The translations under genes were made by a program, and so were the position numbers. The notes under the pieces were generated by a model, which searched no databases, was not told where the DNA came from, and saw only the letters and a program-made list of their open reading frames with translations. From positions 62,001 to 126,000 of the forward strand of contig CAKKQC010000028.1 in the NCBI GenBank assembly GCA_919901855.1: a stretch of 64,000 nt of DNA. The letters are read 5' to 3'. Origin of the DNA: a bacterium. Lineage in GTDB: Bacteria > Oederibacteriota > CAKKQC01. Shown one piece after another: positions 29,766-38,021 of the stretch (its first letter is position 1; every line of letters begins with the position of its first letter).

Positions 29766-30299
29766 ATGACGTTCTTCCTGGTTCTGGCCATCGCATTGCC
29801 CGCGGCCGCGATGACGCCGACCGTGAGCATGACCACCGAGGATCCTCAGGGGACGACGGACGTTCACCAGCAGGCGTCGGGTTCGGCATTGCCGGTGCAG
29901 GTCCCGGCCCGAGCGCAGACGTTCGGGGCGACATTCCCGATGGTGGGCAACTTCCAGGCCGGTTTCCTGCACCGTGACTCGGTCGCGATCGTGGGCGGCA
30001 ACCGGTTCACGATGCGTACGAACGCGGTTTCGATCCTGCAGGGATTCAACAACGACCGCGTGGGGCTGACCATGAACTTCGGATGGGCGCAGGCCTACGG
30101 GGCGGCCATGGCGACGCTCAAGTCCGCGTGGGTCGCGGAGCCCGGAATTGTCGTCTACGCGCTGGCGAACGGCATGGTCGGCGTCTCGCTCTCCCGCGAA
30201 CTCGTAATCACGAACGGCGGCTATGCCTGGACCACCCTCATCGGTCTCCGGATCCGGGGGCCCGAGATGTTCCGGTCTTCGTCCAAGAGCAAGAAGTAG
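29766..30299 (+). CDS. Exported protein of unknown function
   Basis: A 177-aa protein beginning with a hydrophobic signal (MTFFLVLAIALPAAA). The rest contains Gly/Ala-rich amphipathic strands (TLIGLRIRG) and a basic end (SSSKSKK). The start is uncertain. The ATG at 29766 begins the signal peptide but has no Shine-Dalgarno sequence and lies just after an intrinsic terminator. A GTG at 29700 in the same frame would place the terminator inside the coding sequence. Expression would need read-through of that terminator or a promoter I cannot see. Not recognised. Confidence 0.55.
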   Translation: MTFFLVLAIALPAAAMTPTVSMTTEDPQGTTDVHQQASGSALPVQVPARAQTFGATFPMVGNFQAGFLHRDSVAIVGGNRFTMRTNAVSILQGFNNDRVGLTMNFGWAQAYGAAMATLKSAWVAEPGIVVYALANGMVGVSLSRELVITNGGYAWTTLIGLRIRGPEMFRSSSKSKK

Positions 30300-30356
30300 G
30301 CAGGCGTGCCCGCCCGGGCGCGTGAGCATTTCGCCCATCCGTCAGGAGGAACCCGT

Positions 30357-31124
30357 ATGACCCCACGCCGCTTGATCCCCCTCGTCCTGCTGGCCATGGT
30401 CGCCACGCGCGCGGCGGCCGACACCTGGAGCCTCGGGTACGCGGTGACCCCCGTGACCTACTACTTCTGCATCGACGACGCGAACGACGCCGGCGGGGTC
30501 GACAAGCAGGGCAAGGACTCGTTCTCCCTCGGCCAGCTCGCGCTGCTGTACGACCACGACCGCAAGGTCTCGGACGCCATGCACCTCTCGCTCGTGACCG
30601 GGATCGGGTTCCCCGTCGGCACGGGCAAGCACGACGCTACGTCCGAGTACATCAACCCGGCCGCGAACACGAGCAAGAACACGCTCAATACCGACGACTC
30701 GATCGAAATCTCGGCGCTGACGGTGCCGGTCCTGCTCGGGGTCAAGTACGCGATGCCCGCGGGGGAGAACGCGATGTCGCTGGGGCTGATGGCGGGCGCG
30801 CTGATCGTGGGCGGGGAGATGACGGACACGCAGACGTCGTGGTCGGGCACGGCGCCCACCCAGGCGGTCTCGGGCACCGTGGTCACCTACAACCGGTACG
30901 TGGTGCCGACATGGGAGATCCTGGCGTCCTTCGGGTACCACATGCGGCAGGGCGAGGGGCAGGCGCTGAGCCTGATCGCGCAGATCGGCATGATCGGGGA
31001 GGCGCGGCTGGACACCGAGACGGCGAACACGAATCCCGGGAACAGCATCACCCCCCAGCGCGTGGGCGGCGTCGTCGGGGGATTGACCTTCGGCGTGAAT
31101 ATCGGCTGGAGCAAGAGCTTCTGA
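30357..31124 (+). CDS. Exported barrel-like protein of unknown function
   Basis: A 255-aa protein with a signal peptide (TPRRLIPLVLLAMVATRAAA). The mature part starts with DTWSLGYAVTPVTYYF and continues in alternating strands; it ends in NIGWSKSF with a terminal Phe. CAGGAGGA 6-7 bases before the ATG fixes the start. Strands such as ALTVPVLLGVKYAMPAG and GALIVGGEM match the gene at 31183 in spacing (VATVPVLAAIRYSQPSE, GAGILFMGV), so these two are probably paralogues. Predicted outer-membrane barrel; substrate or role unknown. Confidence 0.7.
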   Translation: MTPRRLIPLVLLAMVATRAAADTWSLGYAVTPVTYYFCIDDANDAGGVDKQGKDSFSLGQLALLYDHDRKVSDAMHLSLVTGIGFPVGTGKHDATSEYINPAANTSKNTLNTDDSIEISALTVPVLLGVKYAMPAGENAMSLGLMAGALIVGGEMTDTQTSWSGTAPTQAVSGTVVTYNRYVVPTWEILASFGYHMRQGEGQALSLIAQIGMIGEARLDTETANTNPGNSITPQRVGGVVGGLTFGVNIGWSKSF

Positions 31125-31169
31125 GGGAGTCGCGGCGGGTGCCGGGCTGACCTCCCGCATTCGGCGCGG

Positions 31170-31175
31170 TATGAT
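31170..31175 (+). promoter_or_regulatory. -10 box for a leaderless transcript
   Basis: TATGAT ends 7 bases before the ATG at 31183. CTGACC (31147-31152), 17 bases further up, matches TTGACA at 4 of 6 positions. Confidence 0.45.
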
Positions 31176-31182
31176 TGGGGAG

Positions 31183-31944
31183 ATGAGACTACGGGTCCTG
31201 CTCCCCGCTGCGCTCTTCGCTCTCGCGGCCGGCCGCGCTGGCGCCGTCGAATACGGCCTGACCTACCTCTCGGTGCCCGGCCGGATCGATTTCGTGCAGA
31301 CGGACCTCCCGACGGGTGACGCGGCGCCCCAGACCGACACCACGAGCTTCGGCGCGTTCGGGTTCGTGGCGGTCGTCCCGATCCCGGGCGCCATCGGCCC
31401 GTTCTCGCCCGCGGTCGAGACCGGATTCGCGCTGCCCGCCGGAGACCAGGCGTTCGACCACCGCGAGCTCGCCCGGAACTCGGGCGGGTCCACGCACAAC
31501 GCCCGGCACGACGGGGATTTCACCTCGTGGAGCGTCGCCACGGTCCCGGTGCTGGCGGCGATCCGGTACTCGCAGCCCTCGGAGAATGTCACGTTCGGGG
31601 GCGAGGTGGGGGCGGGCATCCTGTTCATGGGCGTGTCGACCGAGCGGACCCTGACGACGTACGATGCATCGGACACGACGGTCATCGCGCATGATACCCG
31701 CCGGAGCCAGACGGTACAGCTAGCGCTCGCCGTGCAGGCCGCCGCCGGGCTCGTGGTCCCCGCGACCGAGGGGGTGGACCTGCGCCTCTACGGCGGGCTG
31801 ATCTGGATCGGGGACGTGCCCTCGACCACGACCAGCGATGTCGCGAGCCCCATCCTCGTTTACGGCGAGGACCGGAACTCGCCGGGGCTCACGATCGGCG
31901 GGCTCGGGTTCATGCTCCGGCTCGCCCTGAACGTCTCCCTGTAA
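31183..31944 (+). CDS. Exported barrel-like protein of unknown function
   Basis: A 253-aa protein with signal peptide MRLRVLLPAALFALAAGRAGA. The mature part is strand-rich (EYGLTYLSVPGRIDFV, FVAVVPIP) and ends in LRLALNVSL, compatible with a barrel. It shares strand order with the 30357 gene. An in-frame ATG at 31171 is possible, but it lies inside the TATGAT -10-like box; the ATG at 31183 fits the signal peptide and the 7-base spacing better. Not recognised. Confidence 0.68.
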   Translation: MRLRVLLPAALFALAAGRAGAVEYGLTYLSVPGRIDFVQTDLPTGDAAPQTDTTSFGAFGFVAVVPIPGAIGPFSPAVETGFALPAGDQAFDHRELARNSGGSTHNARHDGDFTSWSVATVPVLAAIRYSQPSENVTFGGEVGAGILFMGVSTERTLTTYDASDTTVIAHDTRRSQTVQLALAVQAAAGLVVPATEGVDLRLYGGLIWIGDVPSTTTSDVASPILVYGEDRNSPGLTIGGLGFMLRLALNVSL

Positions 31945-31950
31945 CCGCCT

Positions 31951-32241
31951 TTAGGGCCGGGCCGGGGGCGGCGCCGCCGGTGCGGCCGGGGACGCGAGCG
32001 CGCGTACGTATCTGGCCTGGAGATCCCGAAGCACGGAATCGATGACGCGCTCCTCCTCCGGGCTCAACCGGCCCGTCGTCCGCTTCTTGAGGCTCGTGAG
32101 CATGTCGATCGTGCCCCGCGAGGCGTGCAGCCGCTCGTTGCGCTCGTCGGTTCCGGCCCGGGCCACCCCGTCCAGCCGGCGGGACGCCATGGTGCCCAGC
32201 AGCAGGATCAGGTTCAGGAAGGCGAGGTCGTCGTCCGCCAT
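31951..32241 (-). CDS. DUF1844 family protein
   Basis: A 96-aa protein matching DUF1844: FLNLILLLGTMASRRLDG at the start, then IDMLTSLKKRTTGRLSPEEERVIDSVLRDLQARYV. This is a short helical cytoplasmic protein found in diderm phyla such as Acidobacteriota and Deltaproteobacteria-related groups. Its role is unknown. It follows the TPR-tailed membrane glycosyltransferase by 9 bases and converges with the 31183 gene. The Pro/Ala-rich C-terminus is likely disordered. Confidence 0.8.
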   Translation of the reverse strand: MADDDLAFLNLILLLGTMASRRLDGVARAGTDERNERLHASRGTIDMLTSLKKRTTGRLSPEEERVIDSVLRDLQARYVRALASPAAPAAPPPARP

Positions 32242-32247
32242 ACCCCT

Positions 32248-32253
32248 ATCCTA
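32248..32253 (-). promoter_or_regulatory. -10-like or ribosome-binding element before the DUF1844 gene
   Basis: Minus-strand TAGGAT lies 6 bases before the ATG at 32241 and includes the stop codon of the upstream gene. The internal AGGA at 7 bases from the ATG could equally act as a Shine-Dalgarno sequence; the two readings cannot be separated here. Confidence 0.25.
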
Positions 32254-34563
32254 CTCGCCGAGGGCCTTGAGGTAGGCCGTCGCGTCCGCGTGGCCGGGGC
32301 GGAGGACGAGCGCCTGGCGCCAGGCGGCCCGGGCGGCCCCGAGGTCGCCGAGCCGGTAGTGCGCGAGGCCGAGGGCCGCCATCGTGTCCGCGTTCCGGGG
32401 GTCCAGCGCGAGCGCCTGCCGGAGGGGTTCCAAGGCTTCCTTCGCCCGGCCGTCGGCGACGAGGACCGCGCCGAGGTTGTGCAGGAGACGCGGGTCCGCT
32501 GGCGTCAGCGCCAGCGCCCGGCGGTAGCAGACCAGCGCGTCCGCGGCGTGCCCCGCGCGGTAGCACGCGTTGCCGGCCCGGCGCATGGCGTCCGCTGCCC
32601 CCGCGCGATCGCCCGCCGCGTAGAGCCGGTCAGCGAGCAGGCGGAGCGCATCGGCTAGCGCGGGGTCGGGCGGGAGGCCCGCGGCGTCGCGCTCCTCCCC
32701 GGCGCGGATCGCATCCGCGAGCAACCGGCCCGCGGCGTCGTCGTCGCCGGCCATGATCGATAGTCGCGCGTCCGCGAGGCGGGGTGCCGCACCCCCCGGG
32801 TCCGCCCGCCGGGCGAGCCGCACGAGGTCGGCGGCCCGGGCGCGGTCGTCCTGCGCGACCGCGACGTCGAAGGCGGTGAGGAGCACGGGCACGATGCCCG
32901 GCGCCCGGGCCACCGCCTCCCGGGCGGCGGTGGCCGCTTCCTGGAGGCGGCCCTGGGACAGGAGCAGGCGCGCCTTCGCCATCCACGGCCGTGCGGCATC
33001 CGGCGCCTCGCCGATGGCGCGGTCGAGTTCGGCCAGGGCCCGGGTCGAAGCGACCCCCGGAGTTTCCCCGGACGGGGAAATTCCGACGGCGGCTACGCCA
33101 GATTCGGGGTGGAATGCCGCGTACCGGTGGGACCTCATCCAGGCGGCTTCGGTGGACGACCGCCGGACGTATATGAGGCAGGTGTCGTCCCAGTACGCGA
33201 GCGCGAGCGCCGGGTCCGCCGCGAGCCGGGGCCCCACCTTCGCGCCGTAGCCGAGGACGAAGACGTCGGGTGGCAGGAGCCGGAGCAGGATCGGGGCCTC
33301 CGCCGTGTTCTCGAGGATCCGGTAGTAGTCGGCGAACAGCTCGCGCCCGAAGACGAGCTGGCGGCCGTCGATGAACGTCTTGAATCGCGGGGGCAGGAAC
33401 CATTCGAGGTAGCCGCCCCACCGGTGAAGGGAATAGACGCGGACATCGCGGCCTCGCGCGAGGGGGGCGTCCCGGAGGACGGCCAGCGCGCCCTGGGGGT
33501 AAAGGTCCTGGCGGATTCCGGACCCCAGGGCCTCGCCGTGGAAAGCGGCCCAGCCGACCGAGCAGGCGGTCGCGGCGACCGAGACCGCGGCCGCAAGCCG
33601 AAGGTTCGTCGCGGGCAAGAGTGCGGCGAGGGCGCGGGCGGCCGGCGGCGTGAGCGCGAGCACGGCCAGCGGGACATGCCGCCGCGACAGCAGCGAGAGG
33701 CCCGCGAGGACGGCGCCCGTAAGGAGCGCCGGGATCGAGTGCCGCCGCGGCGTGAGCCCGACGAGGACGACGGCGACTGCGAGCCAGAGGAAGAACTCGG
33801 GCTGGTCCCGGAACGAGGGCGGCAGCCATTCGAGCACATTGGCCATGTACATCCGGTCGGTCATCGTTTCCAGTGGATACAGGAAGAGCTTGGGGCCGGC
33901 GGGATTGACCATGACGGCCGCGAGCATGGCGAGTCCCGGAGGCAGCGCCGCCCGGTGGATGGCCACGAGCCGCCGGGTCGAGATCGCCTGCCCCAGGGTC
34001 CACACGGCGAAGAGGCCGGGGCCCAGGAGCGCTGAGCCGCCGTGCAGGTTCGCCCAGAGCGCGGTCAGCGGCACGAGCCACCATGGGGACCGTGCGGACT
34101 CGAGGAGCAGGAGTTCGAGCGCCACGAACCCGTACGTCAGGATCTGCGGCCGCTCGACGAGGTGCCAGCGCATGACGTAGGCTCCCCAGGCGGCTGCGCC
34201 GGCCGAAATCCAGGCGAGGGAGGCCGGCGCAGCCGTCGTCGAAGCCGGTGGGACCGGCTTCGACGGCGCGCTCGAACGCTTCCAAACGAGCCACAGGATC
34301 GCCCCGGCGACCAGGGCCTTGACCGCCGTTACGGCGACGAGCCCACCCACGCGCCACAGTCCGTACCCGAGGACCTGGCTGAGCCACTCCTGCGTGTCCC
34401 ACGGCCGGTCCGCGGCCGTCCAGGAGAAGAGGTCCGTTGCGGGCAGCCGGCCCAGCCCGGCGATGGCCCGCCCGCACGCGAGCTGGAACCACACGTCGTA
34501 GTCCCAGACGCGGCTCCAGGCCATGCACACCCCGGCAGCGAACGCGAGGAGGGCGGGGCCCAC
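32251..34563 (-). CDS. Polytopic GT-C-like protein with long C-terminal TPR array
   Basis: A 770-aa protein. About twelve hydrophobic helices occupy the N-terminal half. The first loop, WDYDVWFQLACGRAIAGLGRLPATDLFSW, matches the 'D-x-W-x-x-x-x-G' loop of bacterial GT-C-like membrane proteins. The second half (about residues 490-770) is TPR repeats (AGHAADALVCYRRALALTPADPRLLHNLG and following). The frame stays open upstream into the DUF1015 gene; a GTG at 34563, 13 bases after that gene's stop codon and directly before the first helix, is the likely start. Glycan transfer at the periplasmic face is inferred from the fold only. Two inverted repeats lie in the coding sequence (33063-33080 and 34237-34265). 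Confidence 0.7.
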   Translation of the reverse strand: MGPALLAFAAGVCMAWSRVWDYDVWFQLACGRAIAGLGRLPATDLFSWTAADRPWDTQEWLSQVLGYGLWRVGGLVAVTAVKALVAGAILWLVWKRSSAPSKPVPPASTTAAPASLAWISAGAAAWGAYVMRWHLVERPQILTYGFVALELLLLESARSPWWLVPLTALWANLHGGSALLGPGLFAVWTLGQAISTRRLVAIHRAALPPGLAMLAAVMVNPAGPKLFLYPLETMTDRMYMANVLEWLPPSFRDQPEFFLWLAVAVVLVGLTPRRHSIPALLTGAVLAGLSLLSRRHVPLAVLALTPPAARALAALLPATNLRLAAAVSVAATACSVGWAAFHGEALGSGIRQDLYPQGALAVLRDAPLARGRDVRVYSLHRWGGYLEWFLPPRFKTFIDGRQLVFGRELFADYYRILENTAEAPILLRLLPPDVFVLGYGAKVGPRLAADPALALAYWDDTCLIYVRRSSTEAAWMRSHRYAAFHPESGVAAVGISPSGETPGVASTRALAELDRAIGEAPDAARPWMAKARLLLSQGRLQEAATAAREAVARAPGIVPVLLTAFDVAVAQDDRARAADLVRLARRADPGGAAPRLADARLSIMAGDDDAAGRLLADAIRAGEERDAAGLPPDPALADALRLLADRLYAAGDRAGAADAMRRAGNACYRAGHAADALVCYRRALALTPADPRLLHNLGAVLVADGRAKEALEPLRQALALDPRNADTMAALGLAHYRLGDLGAARAAWRQALVLRPGHADATAYLKALGE
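33063..33080. repeat. Inverted repeat inside a gene (8-bp arms, 2-base centre)
   Basis: TTTCCCCG, GA, then the exact complement. It lies in the region linking the membrane part and the TPR array. Confidence 0.8.
34237..34265. repeat. Perfect inverted repeat inside a gene (13-bp arms, 3-base loop)
   Basis: CGTCGAAGCCGGT, loop GGG, then the exact complement. It encodes a Lys/Pro/Ala/Ser-rich loop between predicted transmembrane helices of the GT-C-like protein. Confidence 0.9.
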
Positions 34564-34576
34564 GGGGTTGGCCTCG

Positions 34577-35770
34577 CTAGAAGAGCCGGAGTAGGAGGCC
34601 GGAGGCCGGCTTGGGGAGGAAGAACGTCGACTTCTGGGGCAGGGTCTCGCCGTCGAACGCGATCTGCGTGATCTGCGCCGACGAGGGTGCCGGCAGGCAG
34701 CAGGCGAGCACGTGCGGCGAGCGTAGAGCGGCCTGGACGGCCTCGGCGGCATCCCGCGTGAAGTCGACGGCCTTCACCCGCACGAGCTGCGGGAGGAGGT
34801 CGTGCAGCCGCGCGACCTCGAGCTGGCCGCGGGGCGCCGTGCCGGCCGGGAGCGGCGGCAGGTGCAGGAGCCAGGCGCCCGCGGCCCGGGAGCTGAACCC
34901 GAGCACGCCGCGCGCGGGCGCGGCGAGGGCAGCGCCGGCGCTCCGGCCCAGCTTCTCGACCTTACCGAACCGCCCGCAGTCCTGCGGCAGGGACGCGGGC
35001 ACGGGCGCCTCGCAGGTGACGATGCGGTGATACGGCAGGATCTTGAGGCCCCGCTGCTCCGTGTTCGCGATGAGCGAGAGCATCCACTGGGCGTCGCGGT
35101 TGCGCCGGTGCCGGGCGCGGTAGAGCCAGGCCGAGTGGTAGCGGTGATGGCCGTCGGCGATGAAGAACGGCAGGCGGCGGACCGTGCGCTGGATCCGGGC
35201 CCGCGTCCGGGGCGCGTCGAGCGTCCAGAGCCGGTGGCGGCTCCCGGTCGCGTCGGCGGCCGCGATCGACGGAGGCTGGGCCTCGAGGCTCTCGAAAAGC
35301 AGGTTCATGGGGTCCGATGGAGAGCGGTAGAGCGAGATGATGGGCTCGAGGTTCGCGCGGGTGCCCTCCATGATCTTGAGCCGGTCCTCGACCGGGCCGG
35401 CGTGCACGGCCTCGTGCGGGAAGATCATGCCGGCCCCGAACGGCTCGAGCCGCAGGAGCCCGAGCACGCCCCAGAACTTCTGGACCGTTCCCTCGTGGAC
35501 GAACTCCTGGCAGTACGCGTAGAAGGCGGGTTGGGGATCCTGGACGAGCACGCCTTCGTGAATCCACCGCCGCAGGCGCGCGCCGATGCCGGGGTAGTCG
35601 CGGCGGCGGCCGGGCGTGCCCAGCGTGAGGTGGACGATGTTGTGCGCGTGGAGCGCCGCGAGCCGTTCGTGGTCAGCCGGGCTGATGATGTCGTACGGCG
35701 GCGCGAGCAGGTCGGGCAGGGCCCGGCTCGGGGGGAAGTGGACGCCCGGAAACGGCGCGATCATCGCCAT
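34577..35770 (-). CDS. DUF1015 family protein
   Basis: A 397-aa cytoplasmic protein of the DUF1015 family. Diagnostic parts are the N-terminal IAPFPGVHFPPSRALPDLLAPPYDIISPADHERL, the middle EDRLKIMEGTRANLEPIISLY, and FFIADGHHRYHSAWLYR. Some relatives in archaea act as free-serine kinases, but most members have no assigned reaction, so none is claimed here. The start is one of two ATGs (35770 or 35764); the frame extends further up into the radical SAM gene. It lies 7 bases after that gene's stop codon. A TACAAT lies 9 bases before the ATG. Confidence 0.82.
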   Translation of the reverse strand: MAMIAPFPGVHFPPSRALPDLLAPPYDIISPADHERLAALHAHNIVHLTLGTPGRRRDYPGIGARLRRWIHEGVLVQDPQPAFYAYCQEFVHEGTVQKFWGVLGLLRLEPFGAGMIFPHEAVHAGPVEDRLKIMEGTRANLEPIISLYRSPSDPMNLLFESLEAQPPSIAAADATGSRHRLWTLDAPRTRARIQRTVRRLPFFIADGHHRYHSAWLYRARHRRNRDAQWMLSLIANTEQRGLKILPYHRIVTCEAPVPASLPQDCGRFGKVEKLGRSAGAALAAPARGVLGFSSRAAGAWLLHLPPLPAGTAPRGQLEVARLHDLLPQLVRVKAVDFTRDAAEAVQAALRSPHVLACCLPAPSSAQITQIAFDGETLPQKSTFFLPKPASGLLLRLF

Positions 35771-35777
35771 CGTTGGG

Positions 35778-37229
35778 CTATTGTAGGCCCTGCGCAGGAC
35801 CCCGTGTGCGGGAACGCGCACGCGATGCGAGGAGTACGAGGCCGCCGCGGACCATCTGGATCACGTGCTCCAGCCGCCGGATGCGGGCCAGGTACCGCCA
35901 GATGATGCGCGGGCGCAGGTAGAACGCGCGGTAGGCGCGCGCGGCCCACGTTCGCAGGGCCTCCGCCGTGAAGCCGCGGGGGACGAAGACGGGGTTCAGG
36001 AGGTTCATCTTCCGCCAGTCGTCGTCGAGCGTGCCATAGCGGAGCAGGTCCGCGGCGACGGCCGTGCCCGGCAGGGGCGTGAAGAAGCAGGTCTGGAAGT
36101 CCGACAGCGGGAGCCGGCAGGCGAAGTCGATCGTGCGCTGAACCGTCTCCGGAGTCTCGCCCGGCAGGCCCATCATGAAGAAGCCCTTGACCCGTATTCC
36201 GGCCTCGTCCGTGAGCCGGACCGCCCGCTCGATGTCCGGGAGCTTCGTCCGCTTCGCGATCCGGTCCAGGATGTCCTGGTCGCCGGACTCGATCCCATAG
36301 CCGATCTGCCAGCACCCGGCCGCCTTCATGGCGCGGAGGGCCTCGGGGTCGGCGTAGTTCACGCGGGAGTTGCACGACCAGGTTAGGTCGAGCCCGCGCT
36401 CGCGGATGAGCTCGCAGATGCGCAGGAGCCGTGGCTTCGCGAGCGGGAAGATGTCGTCGTAAATCGTGAGGTCCCGGACGCCGAACCGGCGGACGAGGAA
36501 CTCCATCTGGTTCACAACGTACTCGGCGGAGAACCCGCGCACGGCGTTCCCGAAGACGCTCCGGTCGCAAAATACGCAGAGCTCGGGACAGCCCCGGGCC
36601 GTGAACAGGGTGGCGGCCGGGAGGCGCCGGTACGTGTGCGCGGCGGGCCGGACCCGCCCGGGGAAGCCGGGCAGGAGGTCCCACGCCGGGAACGGCAGGC
36701 GGTCGAGGTCCCGGATCGGGGCGGGGCGCGCGGTCTCGGCGAACGTATCCCCGCGGCGCAGGACGAGGCCGGGCAGGTCCTCGGGGCGGCCGCCGTCGAG
36801 GAGCGACCGGAAGACCGGCACGATCGTGTCGTCGGCCTCGCCCACGACGCCGAGGTCGAACGCCGGGAACCGCCGCAGGGTGTCCGCGGGGAGTGCCGAA
36901 AGGTGGGGGCCCCCGAGGGCGATAGGGCGCGCGGGGTGCCGGTCCTTGAGGATCCCGGCCATCTCGGCGGCGTTGAAGATCGACGGCGTGAACGCGGTCA
37001 TCCCCACGGCGTCGGGCGCGAAGGCCTCGGCCTCGCGGGCCGCCTCCGCGTACCCGAGCTGGCGGGAAGGCGCGTCGATGACGGCGACCGCGAACCCGGC
37101 GTCGCGCAGGATCGCGGCGAGCCCGGCGAGCCCGAGGGAGGGCATCGTGTTGCCCACTCCCTTGAAGCGTCCGTACCGCTCCTCGAGGCTGTGCGGGGGA
37201 TTGACGAGCGCGACCCGGGGCTGACGCAT
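35778..37229 (-). CDS. B12-binding radical SAM protein
   Basis: A 483-aa enzyme. Residues 1-140 form a cobalamin-binding-like Rossmann domain (VALVNPP...SLGLAGLAAILRDAG...ALGGPHLSALP). It is followed by a radical SAM core with C214-x3-C218-x2-C221 (GCPELCVFC) that holds a [4Fe-4S] cluster. Later core motifs GIESGDQDIL and VKGFFMMGLPGETPETV are present. The His of the usual D-x-H-x-x-G B12 motif is not evident, so cobalamin may not be bound. Relatives modify lipids, hopanoids, porphyrins or antibiotics; the substrate cannot be deduced. It is divergent from the 37320 gene. Confidence 0.85.
   Translation of the reverse strand: MRQPRVALVNPPHSLEERYGRFKGVGNTMPSLGLAGLAAILRDAGFAVAVIDAPSRQLGYAEAAREAEAFAPDAVGMTAFTPSIFNAAEMAGILKDRHPARPIALGGPHLSALPADTLRRFPAFDLGVVGEADDTIVPVFRSLLDGGRPEDLPGLVLRRGDTFAETARPAPIRDLDRLPFPAWDLLPGFPGRVRPAAHTYRRLPAATLFTARGCPELCVFCDRSVFGNAVRGFSAEYVVNQMEFLVRRFGVRDLTIYDDIFPLAKPRLLRICELIRERGLDLTWSCNSRVNYADPEALRAMKAAGCWQIGYGIESGDQDILDRIAKRTKLPDIERAVRLTDEAGIRVKGFFMMGLPGETPETVQRTIDFACRLPLSDFQTCFFTPLPGTAVAADLLRYGTLDDDWRKMNLLNPVFVPRGFTAEALRTWAARAYRAFYLRPRIIWRYLARIRRLEHVIQMVRGGLVLLASRARSRTRGPAQGLQ
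35780..35785 (-). promoter_or_regulatory. -10-like TACAAT before the DUF1015 gene
   Basis: Minus-strand TACAAT ends 9 bases before the ATG at 35770 and overlaps the stop codon of the radical SAM gene. It is a candidate internal promoter giving a leaderless mRNA. No -35 is recognised. Confidence 0.35.
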
Positions 37230-37235
37230 CCTTCT

Positions 37236-37241
37236 GTTATA
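37236..37241 (-). promoter_or_regulatory. -10-like TATAAC before the radical SAM gene
   Basis: Minus-strand TATAAC ends 6 bases before the ATG at 37229. The surrounding GTTATAAC is itself palindromic. No -35 is clear. Confidence 0.35.
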
Positions 37242-37282
37242 ACGGCCTCAGGTCGGCCTTTGCCGGACGTTGCCACCGAAGC

Positions 37283-37307
37283 GGTGGTACCACCCGGGGG
37301 ATATAAT
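37283..37307 (+). promoter_or_regulatory. Promoter with consensus TATAAT and a palindromic operator candidate
   Basis: TATAAT (37302-37307) matches consensus and lies 12 bases before the ATG at 37320. GGTGGTACCACC (37283-37294) is a perfect 12-bp palindrome occupying the -35 area; no good -35 hexamer is present. A second small hairpin (CCACCG-AAG-CGGTGG, 37273-37287) overlaps it. The arrangement looks like an activator or repressor site. Confidence 0.5.
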
Positions 37308-37319
37308 GCGCGCAGACGC

Positions 37320-38021
37320 ATGACCCCGGCCGTCCTGCTGCTCCTGATCGCCGCTGCCCGTGCCGACGAGGCCGGGCTCTCCGGCGTGTCGATCGCGCCC
37401 GAAACCCCGCGGGCGATCTCCGCCCAGGTCGTCCGCGACGTGCGCGCCGATTTCCAGGCCGAGACCGACAAGGCCATGCGCGGGGCGTGGGCCTGGGCCA
37501 CGGTGACGTTGAGCTCCGGGATCTACGCCGGGGTCGTGCTCGCGGGACACGGCGGCAACGATCCCGCGCTCAAGTACCTGTCTTTCGTCGGCGTCCTCGC
37601 CGGGCTCGTGGGCACCTTGCGCTCCGGCGCCCGGGCCCACACCATGGGAGCGCTCGGGGCCGGGCTGGACGAGGGGCTCAACGCTTCCGCCGGGGAGTCG
37701 TCGGTCCGGCTTTCCCCCGGGTTGGTGATGGACGCGAATGCGGAACTGCACCACCGGCGGAACCAACTGCGGAACGCTTCCCGCGGGGCCCTGCGCGCCG
37801 GCTGTGTCCTGCCCGTTCTGCTAGGCGGAATCGGGTTTTATGGACTCACCGTCAGCAGCGCGGGGGGTGACGAGCTGGCGGGGGTGGGGCTGGGCGGCGC
37901 CATAGTGATCGGGGGCCCGGCCATGCTAAGTTACTTTGGCCTTCAGGAGCGTCTGAAGCGGACCGAACGATTGGTGGACCGCTGGGATAACGCGCTTCTG
38001 GGTCAGGAGATGACGCAATGA
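37320..38021 (+). CDS. Unknown membrane protein coupled to hppA
   Basis: A 233-aa protein. It opens with a hydrophobic segment (MTPAVLLLLIAAARA), possibly a signal peptide. A soluble stretch is followed by at least three hydrophobic segments (GAWAWATVTLSSGIYAGVVLAG, YLSFVGVLAGLVGTL, and VLPVLLGGIGFYGLTV with GVGLGGAIVIGGPAML) and a charged C-terminal helix. The hppA start codon lies inside its stop (ATGA), so the two are co-translated and may work together at the membrane. The frame is open far upstream, but only the part from this ATG fits the promoter and the hydrophobic start. Family not recognised. Confidence 0.65.
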   Translation: MTPAVLLLLIAAARADEAGLSGVSIAPETPRAISAQVVRDVRADFQAETDKAMRGAWAWATVTLSSGIYAGVVLAGHGGNDPALKYLSFVGVLAGLVGTLRSGARAHTMGALGAGLDEGLNASAGESSVRLSPGLVMDANAELHHRRNQLRNASRGALRAGCVLPVLLGGIGFYGLTVSSAGGDELAGVGLGGAIVIGGPAMLSYFGLQERLKRTERLVDRWDNALLGQEMTQ

